Counted from the first letter of the stretch, positions 22,110 to 32,919 are shown. The stretch is DNA of 64,000 nt from Ceriagrion tenellum (GCA_963169105.1 OY720637.1:28949925-29013924); one strand, 5' to 3'. Translations and numbers: made by a program. Notes: generated by a model not told the origin, from the letters alone.

Positions 22110-22980
22110 ATGGCATTGTTAGTAATACAAGGGCTGACAACCCAAGAGTTATGGATATGATACCCATTACAATACATGAACAATAATATCATGACTATTT
22201 TTTTAATCACCGTGCGTTAAAAATTGCCCTCCCAAACGACTATAATTTTACGATTGTGCAAAAATCATCGCTGTTATTGTTTTTTTAAGAAAATAGTTTG
22301 TAATCCATGCAAACTGTACACTAAAAACTCGAAAACGAGATTTAGGAAAATAAAACAGTATCTTTGTTATCTTGGTTATATGTTTCCATAGTCGTAAGTC
22401 GTTTCCATAGTCATAGTGGTGACATTTACTAAACCACATTATTTGGCCAAGTTTTTGTGTTTTTTTGTGGTTTAGTAGAGATTTAGGCGTTACAAACTCG
22501 TCATTTTTCTAAAATTAGGTATCTGTGAGTGCGTCTCCGTACCATCTCTCTTGTAAAATGACTGGTAACTGATATCTCCCAGTAATGGATACAATATAAA
22601 TACATTACGTCATGACTAATATTTTTCTCGCCGTGCGCTAAAAATTCCTTCTCAAACGAATATATTGTCGCGATTATGAAAATACTACTGCTGTAATTAA
22701 TTGATTTATTTAAAAAAATAGTTCGCAATCAGTGCAAACTCAACACTTAAAATTCTGACGAGATCTGGGAGTCACAAACGTGTCACTTTTTAAACTGAGG
22801 TCTTTCTGAAGTGCATATCCGTACCGTTTCAAATTGGCTGGTGTATTTTTTTGCAAATATCCGAAACATAGTGTAGTTAATGAGTGGCATGTTTTGGTAT
22901 AGTTGGAAAGATGATATATTTACCATGATGGTGAGGCAAAATTCAATGCATGCCGTATGAAATGATATTTCGCTCAAACT
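22110..22980 (+). repeat. R4 diverged tandem array
   Basis: 22187-22345 and 22610-22760 align (CATGACTA, CCGTGCG.TAAAAATT, CAAACGA, TAGTT.G.AATC...TGCAAACT). 22483-22560 and 22762-22840 also align (ACAAAC.CGTCA.TTTTT, then TCCGTACC). Copies are spaced about 280 bp apart once a ~140-bp insert (22347-22478) is removed. Two to three old monomers are present, and none codes for protein. Confidence 0.6.
22427..22477. repeat. Hairpin with 12-bp perfect arms
   Basis: TACTAAACCACA (22427-22438) pairs with TGTGGTTTAGTA (22466-22477). It lies at the end of the extra segment that interrupts the R4 array. Confidence 0.7.
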
Positions 22981-23023
22981 ACCTCAAGCTACATCTTCGG
23001 GAACGATAATTTATTTTTTTAAT

Positions 23024-23402
23024 TTAGTACTCTACCGGTAAAGACTGGTTTTATTGAATGTCAGAGAATCTCCTCCCGGTTTTCTACACTTTCAGGTGCC
23101 TATCTCCCTCTAGTATACCCTTTTTCGCCTCAGCATACGATCTACCATTCTTCATCCTGTCCGTAAAACGTATTCTCTTCCTTCCTCTTCCCCGCTTGCC
23201 CAACATCCTTCCCTCTATCACAATCGTGAGCAACCCATTGCCCCCGTATTACATCCTCCAGCCACCTATTCTGCCGATCTCGGATTTCATTCAAACGCTT
23301 CCTTTACTCGCCCACCATCTCAAGCACTTCCTCGTTAGTCTTCCTCCTCGTCCACCTAACCTTCTCCATCCTTCTCCACACCCAAATCTGAAATGCCTGC
23401 AG
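23024..23402 (-). pseudogene. LINE-A copy 4
   Basis: The plus strand runs from the family 3' signature CTCTACCGGTAAAGACTGG through CAGCATACGATCTACC and CCGCTTGCCCAACATCC to CACACCCAAATCTGAAATGC. The coding sense is WVWRRMEKVRWTRRKTNEEV and EVLEMVGE on the minus strand. It is truncated where LINE-B copy 2 begins. A plus-strand 135-codon frame here is an antisense shadow. Confidence 0.8.
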
Positions 23403-23557
23403 TATATAATGTACATGACTTGCCAATTTTTTCATCATTGGTTGTTCAATTCTAAGATTGGTTGACTGCAGCCCTCCACCCTTCACTATCTAATGCTAGT
23501 TCACTTACCTCCTGGTATCTTTCCCTAAGCACTGTCTTCTTTATTTGGTCCATAAAC

Positions 23558-24057
23558 TTATTCCTGGGTAAAAGATTTAAGTTTCTCCTGGTAAATAGTA
23601 TTAATAAACTCTTCTCGGGCTCTGCACCAGGTGATTGGCTTCATGTTTGCCGACGATTTTGTTTGTTGCGGTTTGCTCAGATGAAAGCCAGAGTCGCGAT
23701 TGGAATTTATTGGATTAAGGCGTATTTCAATGGCTTCCTTAATTATATGGTCCCAGTAGCGCGCTGAGCGGCAAAGAATTTTTGCATCTCCCCATTGAAT
23801 GGCATGATCTTCATTGATTATGTGTTCCGCCACTGCCGACTTCTGTGGTTGCGCTAATCTTAAGTGCCTTCGGTGTTCTTTCAGCCTCGTCTCAATCGTT
23901 CGACCTGTCTCCCCCACATATATTTTTCCGCACTCGCATGGAATCTGGTAAACCCCTGGTGTCATCAGGCCGATGGGATCCTTCGCCATTACCAGTCTGT
24001 TCCTTAATTTAGGTGGTGGTAGGTGGATAGTTCTGATGTTATACTTCCGTAGAATGC
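23558..24057 (-). pseudogene. Penelope-like GIY-YIG endonuclease domain (partial polyprotein)
   Basis: From 24057 downward the frame is open: PPPKLRNRLV, then an internal Met at 23989. Counting from that Met, GVY is at residues 12-14, a CEC pair at 18-20 and YVG at 24-26, with TRLKEH at 34-39, AEHIINEDH at 54-62 and KEAIEIRLN at 84-91. This is the GIY-YIG nuclease that follows the RT in Penelope-like polyproteins, used to nick target DNA. The KLRN linker is typical for the group. The RT domain is absent. An internal deletion removes part of the tail, and the stop codon comes from the duplicated target, so this is a 5'-truncated relic. Confidence 0.85.
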
Positions 24058-24421
24058 GGAATTCTTTGCCGCTCAGCGCTCTACTAGGACCATATAATTA
24101 AGGAAGCCATTGAAATACGCCTTAATCCAATAAATTCCAATCGCGACTCTGGCTTTCATCTGAGCAATACATGGAAACCTGTAATAAATTGCATTAAAAA
24201 CATAAGGAAAAATCATAAAATAATTCAAGGGCAAAATCCAAACATCAGCCAATCAGATGGCACCTGAGCTCAATTGTTGGGCCCGACCAACGGTCAATTC
24301 AATTCAGTTTACAATCTGACACGGACAGAGTAACACGCCTTGAAAATGGAAAACAAGTCGTTTTCCGAAACGTCGGCAAACATGAAGCCAATCACCGGGT
24401 GCAGAGCCCGAGAAGAGTTTA
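23571..24421. mobile_element. Penelope-like element insertion, two pieces head to head
   Basis: TTATTCCTGGGTA occurs at 23558-23570 and 24422-24434, a perfect 13-bp target duplication in LINE-B. The insert has a minus-oriented piece (23571 to about 24060) and a plus-oriented piece (about 24061-24421) of the same element. They meet at their 5' sides at AATTCTTTGCCGCTCAGCG, and both end outward in the tail CCCGAGAAGAGTTTATTA. Inverted partial copies are typical of Penelope-like insertions. The plus piece keeps about 190 bp of tail that the minus piece has lost. Confidence 0.85.
24061..24421 (+). pseudogene. Penelope-like element 3' piece, plus orientation
   Basis: It repeats the end of the GIY-YIG region (GCCATTGAAATACGCCTTAA, AATTCCAATCGCGACTCTGG) and continues into a tail absent from the other piece. 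Near 24338-24380 the tail has CCTTGAAAATGG, a perfect 7-bp stem GGAAAAC/GTTTTCC, then GAAACGTCGGC, followed by GCAGAGCCCGAGAAGAG. No intact frame remains. Confidence 0.8.
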
Positions 24422-24639
24422 TTATTCCTGGGTATTCCTCTGGGGACTTCGCCCTCTACCTTACCTTCATTTATGCTCTTCACAAACCCATTGTGTCTCA
24501 GGGTGTGTCCAATCCATCTGGTTCTTCTGTTCTGTCTGGTTTTCCATATGGTCTTTTTCTCATCTACTCTCCTGTACTCTTCATTTTTTTTGTACATCAT
24601 TTCTTATTTTATACGTGCCAATTTTTATGGTAAAATATT

Positions 24640-25255
24640 TGTTTAATTAGACAGAATTACGACGTTATTTAGACTTCTAATCGTTTTTGACGGGCAAATG
24701 GTGTTTGGCGAGTGGTCCAACTTCAAATGAATCCGTTTTCCGGAAGTTGTTTCCGAAGAAATAATGTTTCTCCGCCTAGTGATCGCTCTCCGGCGTGATT
24801 CTCTGCGTCCGTCAGGTGGCGCGAGGGCATGGACCGATAGGATTTCCGAAGCGCGCTCGAACGGAAATAAACACTCCCCGTGTAAACGTCCCAACGCGGG
24901 TTTCCGATTGTTTGCGAAAGGGCATGAGGGGAGACATGGGATTTGAGAGTAAAACAAAAGGTTCTACCCAGCCAACTTTGGTGCTGACTTGGTGGCTGGC
25001 AATTGGGAGTCAGCTAACTTTCCTCCTTACTGCCGTGTTGACTTATTCATCGCTTGGATCTTTACGCTACCTGACTCAGGAATCGGCTTTCGCTGCGTTG
25101 GCTCTTTCTCAAGTGCAGAAGCTAAAGATCTTGAACATGATCCTGGATTCTAAACTAAATCGAGAGTGCTTCCCAAGGGTAAGTGGGACGTCATTGAGGC
25201 TATTTTCAGCCTGCACACCTCTGGAATGGAAAGTCACAGGGGTGTCTATCGTTTG
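24640..25255 (+). other. CpG-rich stretch with a strong splice-donor match
   Basis: 24750-24930 is CpG-rich. A frame is open at 24795-25256 but shows no domain. CCCAAGG|GTAAGTGGG near 25178 is a near-consensus 5' splice site. This could be a first exon with a GC-rich leader, or chance. No acceptor partner is identified. Confidence 0.2.
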
Positions 25256-25259
25256 AAGA

Positions 25260-27890
25260 CGGGGAAACAGTTTTTTTGCTGTTAATTTTTACGACTTTCT
25301 GTTTGGACCTGATATTTTGGACGTGATTGTTTTTCAGCCCTATGCATAATTTATTGCTCGGCGTGTTCAAGGCGTATCGTTTCTAACTTTTATATCACAA
25401 GCGTTTCCTAATGTTCCCGCTTATTTGGTCTATAAAATCGCGTATGGAGTTCAGTTATTGCCCATTTTCCATTAGCTTTCTTAGGGGGTTTATAAACCAA
25501 GAATATACAATTCCGTCTTGTCTTTATTCATACTGGAATTTGTATTGAAATTTTCACTCAGGAGTGGAAGTGTTTTTCTCGAGGGGACAGTCAGCCACAG
25601 TTTTTTTTCAAGACTATGTTTTTGCCTGAGAAGGCACGACCCGCGGTTATAATTTTCTTTATGCCAGAGCTGGAGAATGATGTTGTTTAGGACTCGTATC
25701 TTAACAGTAATATTCTTTTGTGCATTACCTTTTTTAATACTAACCACACTACCCATTAAATATTTATTTTTCTGAAGAGTACCTACTATTCTGGTGTCTC
25801 TTGCTGGGTTTAGTTATTCAGAATCCTGTGTTCCTCTTTTAAAAAGTCTAAAATAGTGTTCTGGCCATGTGAATACTGCAGGAAAGTTATTTGTCGTTGT
25901 TTTTAGAAGACATAATTAATATAGGAGATGAGTAATACATAGAAGTTGCAGTTATAATTGCATACCCCCTCATCTGCTAACTAATTCCGTGCAGTCTTCT
26001 ATGGCACACATCGGTCGCTTGTGGTTGAAAGGTGATGGGCCGATGATTCTTCAATTAAAAGAGGGAATTGAAAGTATTTTTAAGTTGTTTTCCGTCGTTA
26101 CATTCAATTAAACTCTCGCCGTGCCCGGCATATCTGTGAGCTGATATTATCTCGTAATACCTGGGCCAAGCAACAATTAAAACCTTGAATCTCTCATGGC
26201 TTGGATTATCTATTTTTTCCAATCCATTAATCTCCTCTTTATCGAAAACGAACTGATTCTGCGAATGAAGCAAACGGCGAATGGATTGTTGGATATAACT
26301 TTATTTTTTAATTTCTCTATCGAGATCCTCATCTCAATCAGATTTCCCTGTGCATTTTAGTTGGTACTGTCTGCTGTACAAGTAGCATTAATTTTGGCAT
26401 GGATTTTACACAGGCGTATTATCCTGGGAGTCACTTTAGCCATTTATGGTGTTGCGTAAGTCCTATCCAAACATCCACTAAGTTATACTCGGTGATTATA
26501 CGCTATGAAAGGATTGGGAATTATATTGTTATGTAGTTGTAGTAATGGGGTATTTGAATTCATACTTGTGCTTAGGGTGTCATAAGAAGTTAAATAATGA
26601 AAGTAAAGTGCGAATGTGAAACTTCTTATTCTTTGTTGTTCTATTGGTAAAATACCTTCTAGAGAGATAGTTTTTACTGGAATACATATGGTACGACTTA
26701 TTAACATAGCTAAAGAGCTGCTTGGATCCCTCATTAAACTTAACATTAATTATAGTCTTTCTTTTGCGTTTAAATTGGCTGAGTTATTTTTGTAATATAA
26801 GCTCATGTGTCAGTTTATTTTTTCAAACCCACGGGAGTCGTCCTTTTGTGGCTGAAGCGAGTGTTTACCTCTCCTGCCCTACCTATCACTACGGGTTCTT
26901 ATCTAAACTCAACCGCGAAGGCAACATATCTTCTGTGAATCGAGAGTATTTTTACCATTCTTACTCTGTGCTTCCTTTCTTGCCTTCCTGTTCCAGTCAT
27001 CCCTTTCCTTCGCTCACCCAACATTCTCCTCACTGCTAGCCTCTACGGCATTCAGTTCACCCTCTATGCGTCCGTCATCCTTATTTGCTGCCTTTTTCGA
27101 GACCCATTTTCTCTCATACCATACATAACATTTCCTGGTTTGTCTCTTCTATCCTTACAATAATTGTAATGCCGCGATGCGGATTGTGCTTTTAGCTAAT
27201 TTTTACATACCCTTGTTCAGATTCTTCCTCGTCAATTCACGTATTTTTATGTATGTTTCATTATTCAAAGCGATTCTGAACTTAATTTCCTTGCTACTAA
27301 TCTCTCATCCAAGATTATGCCCTGAGCGTCAGCTGTTCTACCTTCTCTTTTTTGGTTACTACAATAGTAAGGGTTCCCATCCTTTGTGACCGGATGTGAA
27401 TTCTGGCAGTGGCGGAGATTTTTTAGTGGAATTCCCTACCCAACTTGATTTCTAAATGGAGGGCGTTTCTTCCGCGTCCGTTGGATGAAACGTAAAATCA
27501 CGGCCTTAATGGCACATTTCTCTGAGATGTTTACACCGGGTTTCTCTTCACCCTTCCACCACACTCCTGTTAATCCTTCCTATACATTCATGTCCGCATA
27601 TATTTGTGACAGCGCATGTAGCCTCAAGTGTTCGCCGCCTCCCACTGATTCCCACGTTTCCATTTCTAACAATCTTTCTGTGGTAACACCTTGCTCGCGC
27701 AATCCTAGTAAAGGAACGCTCGAAAACGTATACTATGGTGCGATTATCTCACGAAGGTTGAGCTAACCAGGCACCAAGTCTACTGCGATAACATTTTTGC
27801 AATGAGAACGCAAGTTACATGAAAATCCGGGCATAGAAGAAGTATGGGCAAACAAAGGAAATGGTTCCAGGCTTGACTTTGTGGAAGTAA
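25260..27890. other. No gene or repeat recognised
   Basis: AT-rich sequence with only short open frames (such as 25490-25756 minus, 26722-27039 plus, 27485-27766 plus). These lack domain features and have no partner copies in the window. Confidence 0.5.
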
Positions 27891-27895
27891 TTCTT

Positions 27896-28047
27896 ATTAA
27901 CTTAAATAAAACTTTGTATACTCCACTATAGGTTTAATAACACGACCCGGGTTTCGACACTTCGTCCTGAAGATGACACGAAGTGTCGAAACATGGGTCG
28001 TGTTATTAAACCTATAGTGGAGTATACAAAGTTTTATTTAAGTTAAT
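27896..28047 (+). mobile_element. Snapback hairpin, 70-bp arms
   Basis: 27896-27965 and 27978-28047 are reverse complements with about two mismatches, separated by a 12-base loop. The right half reads CCTGAAGAT, stem GACAC/GTGTC, GAAAC (27988-27992), then ...GTTATTAAACC. It has the same centre as the units at 36645 and 51782 although the arms are unrelated. Confidence 0.85.
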
Positions 28048-28151
28048 ATGGTAAAACAGTTGGGGCATCCCATCCTTTTGCGAGTGCTGCCGATGTAATC
28101 ATTTATAAACTTGGTAACGAGGAGTCTCTATTTCCATTGCGATTTTTCAAA

Positions 28152-28890
28152 TGTATTCTACCGGTTAAGGTAGGTTCTGTTGAATGTCAGAGAATTTCCT
28201 CCCGGTTATCTACACTTTCAGGGGCCTATCTACCTCTAGTTTAACCTCTTTCGCCTCAGCATACGATCTACCCTTCTTCATTCTGTCCATGTAACCTATT
28301 CTCTTTCTTCCTCTTCCCCGCTTGCCCAACAACCTTCCCTCTATCACATCCTTGAGCAACCCATCGCCTCTTATTAAATCTTCCACCCACCTATCCCGCC
28401 GATCTCGAATTTCATTCAGAAGTTTCCTATCCTCGCCCACCATCTCAAGCACTTCCTCGTTAGTCTTCCTCTCCGTCCACCTCATCTTCTCCATCCTTCT
28501 CCACACCCACATCTCAAATGCCTGCAGCCTATTCTCGTCCTCCTTTCTGAGGGTCCACGTTTCTGCCCCATACAACGCTACGCTCTATATCAAGCTCTTC
28601 ACCAGCCTCCTCTTCACATCCTTACCCAATGTACCCGTCGTCAGCTCCCTTCTATCACTAAACACCTCCTTAGCTAGCGCTATTCTCTTCCGTGTCTTTG
28701 TCACTCTGTCCGTTTTCTTCTAGCTTTTACTTTTGAAAATTAAATGCTCTACTTGCTTGAGTTTGTGTCCTCCAACTTCAATGACTAGTCTCGCTTTCTT
28801 TATCCTAGAGAATCTTATTACTTTTGTTTTCTTATGTTTTAATTTTATTCCTAAGTCCTATTTCACACTTATAACTTTCATTGGTCTTCA
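28152..28890 (-). pseudogene. LINE-A copy 5, best preserved
   Basis: The minus-strand frame 28575-28210 is open for 121 codons: YGAETWTLRKEDENRLQAF, FEMWVWRRMEKMRWTERKT, NEEVLEMVGEDRKLLNEI, RWVEDLIRGDGLLKDVIEG, GKRGRGRKRIGYMDRMKKG and the terminal VDRPLKV before a stop. Upstream sense sequence to about 28890 holds the YLGSA/thumb region with frameshifts. The 3' UTR ends at TATTCTACCGGTTAAGGTAG (28152). This copy gives the reference for the others. The antisense 133-codon plus frame is a shadow. Confidence 0.85.
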
Positions 28891-28894
28891 CTTC

Positions 28895-29500
28895 GGTACC
28901 ATGAGTGATTTCGTGCCACTTTTAATGTCTTTCGTCGATTTTCTTCTGAGCTGAAATGTTTGTAATCGCTACCTATCGAAACGGCTGAGTTACTCGGGAA
29001 AATGTAACTAATTGGAACGCAGGATGATCATGAGACCATGGTGGAATGCTAGTAACGGAAACGGGACTCGATAGCTTACTCAACTCTCTATTCGCTTTTC
29101 TCTCCATTTTTTGTTCATTTTCGCCTCTCTGCTGTCGGATATTCTCATTACACCTCAGCAGCATTCTTTCCACGCCTTTCGCCATTTCTCTTTGGTGGCT
29201 CGCGGTGTATCTTTCATACTCCCTCTGCCTCGGTGGCGTGGAGGTCCACATTTTCTTTTCGCCTTGTTTCCTGTTTTAACCACCTCTATGTCTCTCTCTC
29301 TCATGACGTGAAATGTGGAAAGTGCCTCGCGATTTGTGACTTCGCGGGGAAAGTAAATGGTCGCACGTGCCCCGAAAATGGCGGGCGGGTCGAGTAAAAA
29401 TGCAGCGGCGTGGTCTCATATGTTTGTGGCGTCATGAATGCTGATAAATGAAATAAAACTCGGTTAAACTTTGTGGACCTCCATTTTAATTAGAAAAAAT
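28895..29500. other. No gene recognised
   Basis: Mixed-composition sequence with overlapping frames on both strands at 28973-29311, none with a domain. A CT-rich tract lies near 29285. Confidence 0.45.
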
Positions 29501-29504
29501 AACT

Positions 29505-29690
29505 TAAGAAGTCCACTGGTCATTTCACAGATCAATGTATTGCACAATCACGCAGATTTATTTGCATGTAATAATCCTTGCCTGGCATCATCTTCAGTTG
29601 CTCACAAACAGTCATGGAGCACCTGAAGATGATGCCAGAAATCCGGATTGGGCAATAAATTGATCTGTGAACTGACCAGTGGAGGATAAG
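29505..29690. mobile_element. Snapback hairpin with imperfect arms
   Basis: The left arm (TCCACTGGTCATTTCACAGA, 29513 on) pairs with the right arm ending TCTGTGAACTGACCAGTGGA near 29683. GCATCATCTTCAG and CTGAAGATGATGCC flank the loop, and AATAAATTGATCTG follows in the right arm. The grammar is the same as the other snapbacks, but no GAAAC is visible. Confidence 0.7.
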
Positions 29691-29899
29691 AGTAAGTTTT
29701 TCTTATTGTCATGAATGTTGCTATATTTCCCTTAACTTATGAAATAAGAAAGTAACTTTTTTTCTCTGTCTGCGAAGCCGCTCAGGATTATTTTCATGGG
29801 TAACATTCTCTAATTTTAAGGAGAACCTCTACGATTAATCATATATTGCCTACTTACGGGAGTGTGCATGGACTGTTTTACTTATACTTATATGGGTAT

Positions 29900-30225
29900 G
29901 GTGCGGTGGATGGAATAAATGACAAATGTGGAAATGCTTAGAGTGATTGGTGAGAAATGGAAACTATTGGATGAGATTAGGAGGCGAAGTAGGTCGTTTG
30001 AATAGGTAATGAGAAGCGAAGGGTGACATAAGGATGTAATTGAGGGAAGGATGCTGGGCAAACGGGGAAGTGGAAGAAAGGGAATAGGTTTTATGGACGA
30101 GATGGAGGGTAGGACTTTGGCTAAAACATTATACGTTTACAAGGCCCTCTATTTAAAAGAAATCAATAAAAATTCGTAAGGATTTTTTTATTGATTTCTG
30201 CCTAACCTATCCTCACCGGTAGATT
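29900..30225 (+). pseudogene. LINE-A copy 6, strongly decayed
   Basis: AATGCTTAGAGTGATTGGTG, GGATGCTGGGCAAACGGGGA and GAATAGGTTTTATGGACGAG match the LINE-A tail (EVLEMVG, RMLGKRG, GFMD). The copy ends near CTCACCGGTAGATTG. A 17-bp hairpin (AGAAATCAATAAAAA and its complement, 30158-30202) sits in the 3' UTR. Confidence 0.7.
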
Positions 30226-30229
30226 GATA

Positions 30230-31230
30230 TGTAAGTAAAATGTACGATGAATGTGTACATGAATTGAACCAAGTGTACACAAATTTCAATATATTTTCCG
30301 CAATACAAAAATTTTATGGGTATGAATGATCTGACTGAAAAGACTCCTGAAGAGAGTTTCGGAGCCGTCGATCCTTCTTCATTCAATTCATATCAAATAC
30401 ATTTTTGCATGCTTGCGTGCATATTTAACCTATTTAGCCTAGTTTTCTTATTTATATCTGTTTTTCTCCCTCTGGTTAAGGTTGTACGTATCTTGGGGAC
30501 TAATAGCAAAAATTTTCCTTGGCATACGCAGATTTATTTGCATGTAATAATAAATATTTTTTTTTTAAACCGGTGGGGCCTCTTCTATCTATAAGGGCGT
30601 TCCACGAATGGTTGACAGCATTGACACATAAGGAAATACGTATCTTGTATAAATCTTAATAAGGCCAGTGGTGAAATGTTGTGAATAGCAGCCGGAAAAT
30701 TAAGATTTTCGTGTTCAGCATGCTAACTGTACACTAAGGAGTCTCTAAAATGCAAATATCATTCTCTTAAATAACTTCAGTAAATCTTAAGCGGGTTTGT
30801 AAACGTTTGCATTCGTGGCGTAGTGGAGATTACTCGGAGTGTAAGTTTGGCTACAGTGCTCTCCACAATTCTCCATACGCTCGCAGTCATTACGTCGTGG
30901 CGGTCTTTATTTTAAATTTATTCCTCTTCCCTTTACATTCGGCTAAGAAAAGCTCCCATATTTTCATCCGCGATACTTCATAAAATGGGCATTCTCTGCA
31001 AACAAACTAAGTATATTAATCTTCACAAATTTTCTAATTCTCTCGTGCTACCTAAACCATATAATCACGCCTATCCAAAAGAAAATCGGATATAAATTAT
31101 TATTTTTATGATTACCGGCCTTCGTTTGAGTAGGGGCTGTTTACTCTCTGATCTGAACCTCTTCTATAGATTAATCAAATTCCCAAGTCTTTTTTAATAA
31201 CCTTTACCTGTACTTTAAAGTGTATCGAAA
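30230..31230. other. No gene recognised; one 25-bp repeat
   Basis: CGCAGATTTATTTGCATGTA (30529 on) repeats 29551-29576 inside the snapback unit. The rest is AT-rich and unassigned. A 92-codon frame at 30316-30594 is hydrophobic in its middle but has no recognisable family. Confidence 0.45.
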
Positions 31231-31446
31231 ATGAGCAAGCTAGAGCAGAATAAATGTCGAGGCATGTTTCCGTCTGCGGAGAAATGGTTGGAGTTTAACC
31301 TGCATAGATTTTTTGATTCATGTTTTCTTGAGAAAGATTGGTTGGTACCTCACTTAGATCAGTGCGGTGTGGAATATTGTTATGTCTGGAAAAATGACCG
31401 GTCGTGTGCGTATTACGAGCTGCCTAGTTTTATAACTGTCAGTTGA
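31231..31446 (+). CDS. Small open frame of unknown nature, 71 codons
   Basis: The predicted peptide begins MSKLEQNKCRGMFPSAEKW and contains FLEKDWLVPHLDQCG and CYVWKNDRSCAYYE. Composition is balanced (Trp, Cys and charged residues), unlike the low-complexity frames around it, and the start context GAAAATGAGC is acceptable. No family, signal peptide or membrane segment is recognised, and there are no neighbouring exons or paralogues. It may be chance or a relic. Confidence 0.2.
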   Translation: MSKLEQNKCRGMFPSAEKWLEFNLHRFFDSCFLEKDWLVPHLDQCGVEYCYVWKNDRSCAYYELPSFITVS

Positions 31447-31904
31447 GAGTTCTTGGTCCTGACAAGAGGATGTGTGACATTGTATGAGCACGTACACCGA
31501 GAAAGTTTGAACTAAAAAAGTTCTGTCATAAAATTGAGCCCTTCGACGATGATGGCTTGTTTACGGTACAAAGAAGGAAAAGATATACGGCTTCTAGACA
31601 TGGACCCATTCCAAGAGATTTGCAATTCAGTTTGTTGGGTGATGGTAGAAGCACAAGGGTAGTGGAGAAAGCGGAAGGGTAGTCTATTAGATGAGTATGA
31701 AGCAAGATATCTAGGTCCTCTCTCTGTCAACAAGTTCCAGTCTTGGCTTATAGAATTGGTTCATAAAATCCCATCAATATAGCGTCGCTTCCTTTGCTTT
31801 AGTAGCACGACTTTAGCTGAAGCAGAGGGGGAAGTGACGAGAGAAATGGAGTTATTGGGATATGGAATAGAATAATCTTCGAGGGAGTTTTTGTAATAAT
31901 TTCT

Positions 31905-31995
31905 TTTGGTGAAAAATCTTAGATTTTCCCGGTGTATCTCATGAATAAATCTCTCTCGGGTATTCCCCCGGGTAAGCAGCTCCATGGAGAGACAT
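31905..31995 (-). mobile_element. Penelope-like 3' tail fragment
   Basis: On the minus strand CCCGAGAGAGATTTATTCAT and GAAAATCTAAGATTTTTCAC (frame RERFIHEIHRENLRFFTK) match the tail REEFINTIYQEKLKSF of the Penelope-like element at 23571 and the tail at 39760. Confidence 0.6.
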
Positions 31996-32160
31996 GGGCC
32001 TGCTTACCCAATGGAATACCTGCCAGCCAGGAAAAAACCTTTTTTCCGTCTTAATCGTAGTCGAGCACGCTACCACTGGGTTAAAACTGCGCTTGGAAGC
32101 ATATGGGTCCAAACCGGAACCCTATATGCTTACCCAGGAGGAAATTCGTTCTCGTAGAAT

Positions 32161-32180
32161 GATATAATATATATTATATC
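32161..32180. repeat. 20-bp perfect palindrome
   Basis: GATATAATATATATTATATC is its own reverse complement. It is AT-only in the centre and may be a cruciform-prone site or simply AT-rich chance. Confidence 0.8.
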
Positions 32181-32347
32181 TTTCCGTAACTATATTGGGG
32201 GGAAAAGAACACAATTGGAGGGAGGAAAGAACAGGTGGAAGCCAAGGCAGCAGTTTTTGACGGGCAATTAGGCATTATGAAGGTTAAGAACTACGTACCA
32301 CTGTAGAGAAGAAGCTGGAATAAGGAAGAATCGGTTGCAGGCTTAAG

Positions 32348-32653
32348 GATTGGATTGGATATTTGGGGAGGCGACCGACAGCTAAGGTCGTTTCCGCTAT
32401 AGGGAATAGGTAAGGGATGATGGGTGGATAGAAACCCGGCGTCGACATTAGCCTGCTCTTAACGAAAGGCGCCAAGGGGACCACGGTTTAACGTCTCATC
32501 CGACAGACGGAGTACTTCACTGGAAGTGCCCTCCACAAGACACTCAAGTAGGGATCGGCTTCCCTCTGAAAAACATCCTCCTCTGCAGAGATTTGAACCC
32601 TGGCCGTCCGTATGGTTAGCCGGTACTCTAGCCACCACCTCAACCCGATCCCC
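32348..32653 (-). mobile_element. SINE-4 copy 2
   Basis: It matches 7836-8143 along its length. The minus-strand head carries GGTGGCTAGAGTACCGGC (A box) and AGGGTTCAAATCTCTG (B box). The tail is ATCCAATCCAATCC. Flanks TTGCAGGCTTA (32335-32345) and TTGCAGGACTA (32654-32664) are a target duplication with two mismatches. Confidence 0.85.
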
Positions 32654-32919
32654 TTGCAGGACTAGCCTCAAGTTGATGATGATGATATCTCTCCAATACA
32701 TATATTTATTCTTTATTTAGACGGAAGAGATGAAGAAGGACCGTTGAAACTAGTTGCACCTTAGGAATATAAATTTTGTCGCACGATAAATAATTCTCTT
32801 ATGTCATGAGAAGGATAACGTGTAAGGAAACTGAACTCTGTGGTACTTGGAAGGCTAGAGGCAGTACAGTTATCACCTCAACCTACTTTGATCGATAGAC
32901 TACCTTCAGTAGTGAGATG

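Larger units (their letters stand above)
23430..24625 (-). pseudogene. LINE-B copy 2, interrupted by a Penelope-like insertion
   Basis: The 3' end (ATTGGTTGTTCAATTCTAAG) starts near 23438. Coding on the minus strand resumes beyond the insertion at 24435-24605 with RRTRWIGHTLRHNGFVKSI and EGKVEGEVPRG. Comparison with LINE-B copy 1 (GTTCATGGACCAAATAAAG and AGGAATAAG at 18235-18270) shows that the sequence is continuous when 23571-24434 is removed. The copy is 5' truncated and dead. Confidence 0.8.
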
